Positions 16,034 to 22,392 of a stretch of DNA of 43,639 bases are shown here, in pieces. The position numbers and the translations under genes were made by a program. The stretch covers positions 1 to 43,639 of the forward strand of contig JANYFA010000018.1 of assembly GCA_025362895.1 (NCBI GenBank), written 5' to 3'. This stretch comes from Sphingomonadaceae bacterium (lineage in GTDB: Bacteria; Pseudomonadota; Alphaproteobacteria; Sphingomonadales; Sphingomonadaceae). Numbering within the stretch: the stretch's first letter is position 1; every line of letters begins with the position of its first letter. The notes under the pieces were generated by a model. That model was not told the DNA's origin. It did no database searches and was given only the letters and a program-made list of their open reading frames with translations.

Positions 16034-16039
16034 TGAAAC
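16020..16039. promoter_or_regulatory. ArsR operator: perfect inverted repeat abutting the arsR start codon
   Basis: GTTTCAA-CAATCA-TTGAAAC is a perfect 7-bp inverted repeat with a 6-base spacer. It contains the TCAA-N6-TTGA core typical of ArsR-family operators and ends at the base before the ATG. It overlaps the putative -10 box, so repressor binding would block RNA polymerase. Confidence 0.8.
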
Positions 16040-16372
16040 ATGAGCGACACCGCTATCATCACCGCCCTTGGCGCATTGGCGCAGACGCATCGCCTCGCCG
16101 CGTTCCGTGTATTGGTGCAGGCTGGCTCGGTCGGTATCGCAGCCGGTGCACTGGCCGATATGCTTGGGCTGCAGCCATCGGCGCTGTCGTTTCATCTCGC
16201 GCAACTGGTCGGCGCAGGGCTTATTGCCGGCCGACGCGACGGACGACACTTGCTCTACACTGCCGACTTCGGCGCGATGACCACGCTGGTCGATTATCTC
16301 ACCGAGAATTGCTGCGGCGGGGTGCCGTGCGCGGTCGAGACAAATATCCAACGGACCCTGTCGCGCACATGA
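16040..16372 (+). CDS. arsR: ArsR-family arsenic-responsive repressor
   Basis: A 110-residue winged-helix repressor. The DNA-reading helix region is LADMLGLQPSALSFHLAQLVGAGLI and the wing is RRDGRHLLYTAD. It lacks the ELCVCDL metal site of E. coli ArsR. Instead the C-terminus carries CCGGVPC (Cys91, Cys92, Cys97), much like the C-terminal three-cysteine arsenite site described for Acidithiobacillus ferrooxidans ArsR. It should release DNA on binding As(III). The operator sits directly before the start codon, so it represses its own operon. Its stop overlaps the arsC start by four bases. Confidence 0.92.
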   Translation: MSDTAIITALGALAQTHRLAAFRVLVQAGSVGIAAGALADMLGLQPSALSFHLAQLVGAGLIAGRRDGRHLLYTADFGAMTTLVDYLTENCCGGVPCAVETNIQRTLSRT

Positions 16373-16770
16373 CTGTCATCATTTGGCACAATCCGGCCTG
16401 TGGCACGTCGCGGAACGTGCTGGCGATGATCCAAGCCGCCGGGGTCGAGCCAGTGGTCGTCGACTATCTGAAGCACCCGCCGTCGCGCCAAAAACTCGTG
16501 GCGCTTATCGCCGCTGCCGGGCTTACGCCGCGCGAGCTGCTCCGTGAGAAGGGAACGCCGTTCGCGGCTCTCGGCCTCGGTGATCCGGCGATGACGGATG
16601 ATGCGCTGGTCGATGCGATGCTGGCGCAGCCGATCCTGAACAACCGTCCGCTGGTCGAGACGCCGCGCGGGACCCGCCTGTGTCGTCCGTCGGAGGCGGT
16701 GCTCGACTTGCTGCCGACGCTGACGGCAGACTTCGTCAAGGAAGACGGCGACGTCGTGCCCCCCCGATGA
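16369..16770 (+). CDS. arsC: Arsenate reductase, glutaredoxin-dependent type
   Basis: ArsC reduces As(V) to As(III) using glutathione and glutaredoxin. The 133-residue protein has the catalytic Cys at residue 11 in HNPACGTSRNVL, and the arsenate-binding arginines are visible in NNRPLVETPRGTRLCRPSE, matching Arg94 and Arg107 of the E. coli plasmid enzyme. The thioredoxin-like fold length is normal (~130-140). The ORF track extends this frame back through arsR; the real start is ATG 16369, in an ATGA overlap with arsR. It ends in another ATGA overlap with the aquaporin gene. Confidence 0.95.
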   Translation: MTVIIWHNPACGTSRNVLAMIQAAGVEPVVVDYLKHPPSRQKLVALIAAAGLTPRELLREKGTPFAALGLGDPAMTDDALVDAMLAQPILNNRPLVETPRGTRLCRPSEAVLDLLPTLTADFVKEDGDVVPPR

Positions 16771-17444
16771 TCCTGCTATCCCGCCGCGCGTTTGCCGAGA
16801 CGCTCGGCTCGATGCTGCTGTTCGCCTGTGTCATCGGTTCCGGAATCATGGCCGAGCGACTGGCGGGGGGAAATGTCGCGGTTGCGCTCCTAGGCAATAC
16901 ACTGGCGACGGCGGCGATGTTGCTGATGCTGGTCAGCGTTCTCGGTCCAGTGTCGGGGGCGCATCTCAACCCAGCCGTTACGCTGGTCGCGGTGCTGCGC
17001 GGCGATCTGCTGCGCCGCGACGGTATTGTCTATGTTGCGGCGCAACTCGGCGGTGGGCTGCTCGGCGTGCTCCTCGCCCATGCGATGTTCGACCTGCCAC
17101 TTTGGCAGTGGGGGGTGAAGGTTCGCACCGGCCCAGGGCAATGGCTGAGCGAGGGCGTCGCGACGTTCGCGCTCATTATCGCAATTCTCCGCGGGGTGCG
17201 GCACCGGCCCGGTTGGGTACCGGCGATCGTCGCGCCGGTCATCACGGCAGGCTATTGGTTTACCGCCTCGACCAGTTTCGCCAACCCGGCGATTACGCTG
17301 GCGCGGGCGCTAACCGGCAGCTTCGCAGGCATTCGGCCGGTCGACGCGCCTGGCTTTATCGCCGCCCAACTGGCCGGGGCGTGCCTCGCCGCCCAATGCG
17401 CGCGCTGGCTGTTCGACGACGACGTTCAGCGGATCGCAGCATAG
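16767..17444 (+). CDS. MIP/aquaporin-family channel of the arsenic operon (AqpS-like)
   Basis: A 225-residue channel with six hydrophobic segments and both NPA boxes: GAHLNPAVTLVAVL and FANPAITLARAL. In most aquaporins an Arg directly follows the second NPA and closes the selectivity filter; here it is Ile, with Arg only four residues later. The AqpS channel of Sinorhizobium meliloti, which releases arsenite made by ArsC, likewise lacks this Arg (Val as I remember it). The operon context strongly supports an arsenite exit channel in place of ArsB or Acr3. The ORF-track start is too early; ATG 16767 overlaps the arsC stop. Its 3' end overlaps convergent phrB by 19 bases. Confidence 0.9.
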   Translation: MILLSRRAFAETLGSMLLFACVIGSGIMAERLAGGNVAVALLGNTLATAAMLLMLVSVLGPVSGAHLNPAVTLVAVLRGDLLRRDGIVYVAAQLGGGLLGVLLAHAMFDLPLWQWGVKVRTGPGQWLSEGVATFALIIAILRGVRHRPGWVPAIVAPVITAGYWFTASTSFANPAITLARALTGSFAGIRPVDAPGFIAAQLAGACLAAQCARWLFDDDVQRIAA

Positions 17445-18811
17445 GACTCGAGCGCCCGCGCCCGCGCGGCGGCGTGATCGACAATCGGGGCGGGATAGTC
17501 TTTGCCCAAGCGCACCCCGGCGGCGGCAAGGACCATTGGCGCGGCCTCCCACGGCGCGTGGATCGCGTCGTCGGGCAGCTTTTCCAGTTCCGGTAGCCAG
17601 CGGCGGAGATAGACGCCGGCGGCGTCGAATTTCCGGCTTTGGCCAACCGGCGCAAAAATACGAATAAACGGCGACGAATCGACGCCCGACCCCATCACCC
17701 ACTGCCATCCGAGCGCATTGTTGCCGAGATCAGCGTCGACAAGCGTGTTCCAGAACCAGCGTTCGCCCGCGCGCCAGTCGATCAGCAGATGTTTTACTAG
17801 GAATGACGCGACGATCATCCGGACCCGGTTGTGCATCCACCCCGTCGCCCATAATTGGCGCATTCCGGCGTCAACGATCGGATATCCGGTTTGCCCACGC
17901 TGCCATGCTGCAAGGTCGGCCGGCGCATTGCGGAATGGGAAGCGAGCAAACGCCGGACGATTGGGTTCCTCGGCGAAATCGGCAAATTGGCTTACCAAAT
18001 TCGCGGCAAAATCGCGCCAGCCGATCTCGCGTAGATACGGGAGCGCGTCCCCCCCCGCCGCGCCATCGAGAACCGCCCAGACCTGCGCTGGGCTGATCTC
18101 ACCGTGGTGGAGGTGCGGCGACAGGCGGCTGGTCAGCGCCCTGCCCGGCAGGTTGCGCCCAACATCATAGTCGGCGACCTTCGCCGCGAACTCGGTCAGC
18201 GCCGCATGCGCCCCCGCTTCCCCCGGCGTCCACACGTCGAACCCGCCCGACCAGTCGGGATCGGTCGGCAACAGGTTCCAGTCGGAAAGATCGTCCCCCG
18301 TTGGCGGAGACGCGAAGCGGATCATCGGTGCGGGGTACGGGTCACCCGGTGGCATTGTCCGCAGCAGCGCATTCCAAAAGGGGGTGAAGATGCGATATTG
18401 CCCGCCGCTCCCCGTGGTCACAGTTCCCGGCGCGGTCAGATACGCGCCATCGTGCAGGATCAGGTCGATAGCGCGCGCGACGGCAGCCTGCTGCGACTTA
18501 GCCCACGGCTCATAATGATGGAGCGCGTGAACTGCGGTCGCGCCGGTCACAGCGGCTACATCGGCGACGACGTCGGCCGTACTCCCTCGTCGCAGCACGA
18601 GCCGCCCGCCGATCCGCGTGAGATCGGCGGCGAGCGCAGTCAGGCTATAATGCAGCCACCACCGCTGCGCCGCGCCGACCGCCCACTCACCGGGCGCGGC
18701 ATCGTCGAGAATGAACAGCGCGACGACCGGCCCCGCCGCGGCCGCCGCGCGTACGGCCGCCTGATCGCTCAGGCGGAGGTCGTTTCTGAACCAGACAATC
18801 TGCGTACCCAT
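17426..18811 (-). CDS. phrB: Deoxyribodipyrimidine photolyase (CPD photolyase)
   Basis: Photolyase splits UV-induced pyrimidine dimers using blue light and FAD. The 461 residues begin QIVWFRNDLRLSDQAAVRAA (antenna domain, ~1-130), and the FAD-binding domain holds TSRLSPHLHHGEISPAQVW, then YPIVDAGMRQLWATGWMHNR and RWFWNTLVDADLGNNALGWQ, the tryptophan-rich region that carries electrons to FAD and binds the lesion. Length is normal for class I enzymes. It is on the minus strand, convergent with and overlapping the ars aquaporin by 19 bases, and divergent from the broken aminotransferase gene. Confidence 0.96.
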   Translation of the reverse strand: MGTQIVWFRNDLRLSDQAAVRAAAAAGPVVALFILDDAAPGEWAVGAAQRWWLHYSLTALAADLTRIGGRLVLRRGSTADVVADVAAVTGATAVHALHHYEPWAKSQQAAVARAIDLILHDGAYLTAPGTVTTGSGGQYRIFTPFWNALLRTMPPGDPYPAPMIRFASPPTGDDLSDWNLLPTDPDWSGGFDVWTPGEAGAHAALTEFAAKVADYDVGRNLPGRALTSRLSPHLHHGEISPAQVWAVLDGAAGGDALPYLREIGWRDFAANLVSQFADFAEEPNRPAFARFPFRNAPADLAAWQRGQTGYPIVDAGMRQLWATGWMHNRVRMIVASFLVKHLLIDWRAGERWFWNTLVDADLGNNALGWQWVMGSGVDSSPFIRIFAPVGQSRKFDAAGVYLRRWLPELEKLPDDAIHAPWEAAPMVLAAAGVRLGKDYPAPIVDHAAARARALESYAAIR

Positions 18812-18869
18812 CGTGACTCCTCTGCGTCTGCGGCTTAACGCCGAACGCGTGAAATCGTGAAAGCGCCAA

Positions 18870-19739
18870 ATGCCGCGTCTTGCCTACATCTATGGTCGTT
18901 TCATCCCGCTCGCCGTCGCCGCGGTCGGCGTCTAGGATCGCGGGCTGCAATTTGCCGACAGCGTATACGAGGTGGTCGCGGTATTGAACGGACGGCTACT
19001 GGACTGGTCGGGCCATATCGTCCGACTGGCGCGTAATCTTGGCGAACTGGGTATCGCGGCATCGATGAGCGATGCGGCGCTGGCACTCGTCGCCCGCCGC
19101 CTGATCGCCGCCAACCGCGCGACCGAAGCGCTGCTGTACATTCAGGTTACGCGCGGCACCGCGAAGCGCGATCACGCCTTTGCAGCGGCAATGCGACCAA
19201 CGCTGGTCATGACGGTCCGGCCGTTCGACTTTTCTCAGCGGATCGCACAACAGGCGATGGGGGTCAGCGTCGTGACTACCGACGATACCCGCTGGGGTCG
19301 CTGCGACATCAAGACAACCGGGTTGCTTGCCAACGTCCTTGCCAAACAGGGCGCGCGGCGCACGGGCGCGTTCGAAGCGTGGCTCATAGGTGCCGATGGC
19401 AGCGTCGCCGAGGGTGCATCGACCAATGCGTGGATCGTGACCGGCGACGGCACAGTGGTTACCCCGCCCCTGTCCCCCCGCGTCTTGCCGGGGGTAATGC
19501 GCGCAGCGGTGATCACAGCCGCACGCGAGCGGCAAATCGCCATCGAGGAGCGAAACTTCACTGTCGCTGAAGCGCAAGCCGCTGCCGAAGCGCTCATCAC
19601 CTCAACCACGGTCCCCGTCCTGCCAGTGGTGGAGATCAACGGAGTTGCGGTCCGAGGTGGCTCGCCGGGGCCAATAGCGGCACGACTGGCGGCAGCCATC
19701 TGGGAGCGGATCGCCGACCAGACGGGCTTTCGGCTATAG
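18870..19739 (+). pseudogene. D-amino-acid-aminotransferase-like gene (PLP class IV) interrupted by an in-frame TAG
   Basis: Class IV PLP enzymes transfer amino groups to 2-oxo acids; D-alanine aminotransferase supplies D-Glu/D-Ala for the cell wall. Read from ATG 18870, the frame gives MPRLAYIYGRFIPLAVAAVG, then TAG at 18933-18935, then DRGLQFADSVYEVV. In homologues that motif is EDRGxxFADGVYEVV, so the stop sits exactly where Glu is expected: GAG to TAG is one base. The remaining frame is intact and carries the catalytic Lys region RCDIKTTGLLANVLAKQ and the PLP-phosphate region GASTNAWIVT. The ORF track restarts at GTG 18972, which would lose ~34 residues including the Tyr of VYEVV, important in characterised enzymes. 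A base-call error, readthrough or real gene death are all possible. Confidence 0.8.
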
Positions 19740-19741
19740 CG

Positions 19742-20266
19742 CTACTGCGGTGGTGGCATGGCGCCGGGGCCACGCGGATCGCGCCGGTCACGAAATGCGA
19801 TGCGGTCCTTCATCACGTTGCGTACGGCGCGCGCGTTGACGACGAAGGCGCGGCGGTCGGCGAGCGAAAGCTGCTGAAAGCCGACGATCATTGCCGACTG
19901 GTGGCGTGCCTTGGCAACGCTGGCGGCTTCTCGCTCGTCGTCCATCGCCCGCTTGAGCGCGCTAGGGTCGAGGCGATCGGCATCGAGCACCGTCAGCATC
20001 CGGTCACGCGCCGCATCGGTCGCCGCGCGATCGGTTCGAGGATCGGCATCTCGCATTGCCGTCCGCATGATCGCCTTGCCGGCGTCGGTCATCCCGGCGA
20101 ACATGGAATTTCCGGGCATCCGTCCCGGTTCACTCCGCATCCGTCCGGCAACGTCGGGGTTCCGTCCGGGACCATCGGGCGTCATTTCGCCCGGCGGCGG
20201 CATTTGCGCGGCAACCGGGAGGGCGGTGATCATTAAAAGCGCGGCAAAGGCGGTAGCGAGTTTCAT
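19742..20266 (-). CDS. Periplasmic metal-sensor-like protein (CnrX/Spy-like)
   Basis: A 174-residue exported protein. A signal peptide (MKLATAFAALLMITALPVAAQ) is followed by a Pro/Gly/Met-rich linker and an all-helical domain with Arg/Asp-rich repeats. The segment AMDDEREAASVAKARHQSAM followed by LSLADRRAFVVNAR resembles the helical hairpin of periplasmic heavy-metal sensors (CnrX, ZraP and Spy relatives). Such proteins sense metals or misfolding in the periplasm. It is the third gene of the sigma operon, overlapping the putative anti-sigma gene by four bases, so it likely modulates that membrane protein. The metal, if any, is unknown: only one His is in the helical domain. Confidence 0.75.
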   Translation of the reverse strand: MKLATAFAALLMITALPVAAQMPPPGEMTPDGPGRNPDVAGRMRSEPGRMPGNSMFAGMTDAGKAIMRTAMRDADPRTDRAATDAARDRMLTVLDADRLDPSALKRAMDDEREAASVAKARHQSAMIVGFQQLSLADRRAFVVNARAVRNVMKDRIAFRDRRDPRGPGAMPPPQ

Positions 20267-20697
20267 AGAACCTGCTCCTCGTCAGGGGTGGGCGTAAAAA
20301 CTTGGGTAAAAGCGGTCGACTCGTCGCTGACCACGATCCGCGCTGCGACCGCGACTGGCGCCACGGGTCCCGTCCGGTGCACCGGGGCCAGCACGATCAG
20401 GCTTGCCGCGATCGCTGCCGCCAGACCGGTGCCACTTGCCCAGCGCAGATAGGTGCGAGGAACGCGCATCGCCGCTGTTGCCGCCGCAATCGCGTTACCG
20501 GGCGCGACCGGGGTCTGCGACCAGGCCATGACGTCAGCATCGAGTTCAGCAGCCGCCGACTGTGCCGTGCGAAGCTCGGGGTTGATCGAAACTGCCGCAA
20601 GCGCATTTGCGCGCTCATCGTCGGGCCAGCGCGCCGGGTCGCCGCCATAAGCGGCAATGATCTCGGCGGCGCGGGCGTAAAAATAGAATCCGGTCAT
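20263..20697 (-). CDS. Single-span membrane protein, putative anti-sigma factor
   Basis: A 144-residue protein with a soluble N-terminal region opening FYFYARAAEIIAAYGGDPAR, one transmembrane helix near residues 88-106 (GTGLAAAIAASLIVLAP) and a short periplasmic tail. It lies between an ECF sigma gene and a periplasmic sensor gene, with ATGA overlaps on both sides, which argues for an anti-sigma factor. No HxxxCxxC zinc-binding anti-sigma motif is present, so it is not a ChrR/RsrA-type factor. The N-terminal motif AYGGDPARWPDDER is, from memory, shared by many uncharacterised sphingomonad proteins downstream of ECF sigma genes. The role is inferred from context. Confidence 0.7.
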   Translation of the reverse strand: MTGFYFYARAAEIIAAYGGDPARWPDDERANALAAVSINPELRTAQSAAAELDADVMAWSQTPVAPGNAIAAATAAMRVPRTYLRWASGTGLAAAIAASLIVLAPVHRTGPVAPVAVAARIVVSDESTAFTQVFTPTPDEEQVL

Positions 20698-21260
20698 TCG
20701 TCTCTCGTTTCGGGCCGGTCACTGGCGAGCAGGCGGCTCAATTCACTACGCGCTCGCGCCAGCAATCCCTCGACGGCCTTCGGGGTGGTATCGAGGGCGG
20801 CGGCGACTTCGGCCATGCTCGCGCCTTCTCCGTGAAACAGGGTAATCGCCGCGCGCTGGCGAGGCCCGAGCATCGCCATCGCCGCATCGACGCGGCGGGC
20901 GCGGGCATTGGCGGATGCGCTTGCGAACGGGTCGGGGAAATCGCTCGCGACGTTTGCTGCTGCCTCGATCGGCGCGACGAGCTTCAGTCGCCGCCGCCGG
21001 TCGAGGCATTGGTTGACAACGATCCGGCGGAACCAACCGCCGACCGACCCCTTGGCCGGGTCGAAGCGCCCGGCCTCTGTCCATAATCGGGTCAGCGCTC
21101 CTTGAAGCGCGTCCTCGGCTTCGGCGCGGTCGCCAGCGACGCGCGTCGCGATCCGCAAACCCGAGCCGTGGAGCTGACCGACCAGCGTAGTGAACGCACG
21201 CACGTCCCCTGCAGCGACACGCACGATCAATGTCGCGGGAGTTTCGACAATGTGCAGCAT
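20694..21260 (-). CDS. ECF-type RNA polymerase sigma factor
   Basis: A 188-residue group-IV sigma factor. Region 2 is visible in RVAGDRAEAEDALQGALTRL and GSVGGWFRRIVVNQCLDRRR (the -10 recognition helix), and region 4 in LGPRQRAAITLFHGEGASMAEVAAALDTTPKAVEGLLARARSE, a helix-turn-helix for the -35 element. The gene starts 36 bases after korB on the same strand and is followed by a membrane protein and a periplasmic sensor through ATGA overlaps. The module resembles CnrYXH-like systems, where a periplasmic sensor frees the sigma factor from a membrane anti-sigma. The target genes are unknown. Confidence 0.92.
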   Translation of the reverse strand: MLHIVETPATLIVRVAAGDVRAFTTLVGQLHGSGLRIATRVAGDRAEAEDALQGALTRLWTEAGRFDPAKGSVGGWFRRIVVNQCLDRRRRLKLVAPIEAAANVASDFPDPFASASANARARRVDAAMAMLGPRQRAAITLFHGEGASMAEVAAALDTTPKAVEGLLARARSELSRLLASDRPETRDE

Positions 21261-21296
21261 TACCCCCGCTACGCCGGGAGCACGCCGCGTCCCCCG

Positions 21297-22325
21297 TTAG
21301 ACTGCATGAAAGTCCTTGGAGGCAATCTCCCAGCTCTGTCCCTTGCGGAGCAACGCATCGAGGTCGGCAGGCTTGCCGGCGGCAACGACCGAATTCTGTT
21401 CGACGACAGCAGCATCGAATGTCGGCGCGGGGGAGCACCAGATCACGCCGAGAGCCATTGGGAACGGACCGAATGGCATATCGATCAAAAGCTGTGCCAT
21501 GATGCGGTTGGTCTCGTCGTGGACCATGACGACCGCCGTCTCACCCTCGACCAAGTCGACAACGGATACCGTCATGGTCGCCGCGTCGAACGCGAGTCCT
21601 TTGGTCCCCCCCGCAAACAGCAGAGGTTGACCATGGACGCAATGAAGCTGGTGATCCGGGGCGGCCTTCTTGTCGGTGAAGGCGTCGAACACCGCATCAT
21701 TGTAGACAATGCAGTTCTGGAAAATTTCGACGAAGCTCGTCCCCTTGTGCGCGTGGGCGCGCTTGAGGATATCGGGCATCGCCTTTTGCGCGGTATCCAC
21801 CGTTCGGGCGATGAACCGTGCCCCCGCCCCCAATGCGAAGCTGCACGGGCTGGCGGGACGATCGACCGAACCGAACGGCGTCGACGGCGACCGCGTTCCG
21901 ACACGCGAAGTCGGCGAATACTGGCCTTTGGTCAGGCCATAGATCTCGTTGTTGAACAACAGCACCTGAACATCGAGGTTGCGCCGTAACAGGTGGAACA
22001 TGTGGTTGCCGCCGATGCTCAGACCGTCGCCGTCGCCGGTGATGATCCAGACGTCGAGCTCGGGATTGGCGAGCTTGACCCCCGTCGCCACCGCCGGAGC
22101 TCGTCCGTGGATCGTATGAAAACCGTAGGTTTCCATGTAATAGGGAAACCGTGACGAGCAGCCGATGCCGCTGACGAACACCGTCTTTTCGGGCGGCGTC
22201 CCGATCTCCGGCATCGTCCGCTGGACCGCCTTCAGGATCGCATAGTCGCCGCACCCGGGGCACCAGCGCACCTCCTGGTCGGTCGCCCAGTCGGCGGGGA
22301 CGGTAATGCGGGCAGGTGCGTTCAT
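21297..22325 (-). CDS. korB: 2-oxoacid:ferredoxin oxidoreductase, beta subunit
   Basis: With KorA this enzyme decarboxylates a 2-oxoacid, probably 2-oxoglutarate, to the acyl-CoA and passes electrons to ferredoxin. The beta subunit binds thiamine diphosphate and an iron-sulfur cluster. Cluster cysteines are visible in VRWCPGCGDYAI, SGIGCSSRFPYYME and EIFQNCIVYND. The thiamine diphosphate and Mg motif is WIITGDGDGLSIGGNHMFHL. At 342 residues it has the usual length of the two-subunit aerobic type. It lies 67 bases downstream of korA on the minus strand and is followed by the ECF sigma operon. Confidence 0.95.
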   Translation of the reverse strand: MNAPARITVPADWATDQEVRWCPGCGDYAILKAVQRTMPEIGTPPEKTVFVSGIGCSSRFPYYMETYGFHTIHGRAPAVATGVKLANPELDVWIITGDGDGLSIGGNHMFHLLRRNLDVQVLLFNNEIYGLTKGQYSPTSRVGTRSPSTPFGSVDRPASPCSFALGAGARFIARTVDTAQKAMPDILKRAHAHKGTSFVEIFQNCIVYNDAVFDAFTDKKAAPDHQLHCVHGQPLLFAGGTKGLAFDAATMTVSVVDLVEGETAVVMVHDETNRIMAQLLIDMPFGPFPMALGVIWCSPAPTFDAAVVEQNSVVAAGKPADLDALLRKGQSWEIASKDFHAV

Positions 22326-22392
22326 GGAATGGCTTTCAAAACTAGAGCCGGCGTGACGCGAGCAGAGGAAGAAGGAGTAAGGTCGTGAAACA

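Noticed and set aside
16033-16368. ArsR-region fusion to ArsC in the ORF track
   Set aside because: This is only the arsC frame read through arsR; the ATGA overlap marks the true start.
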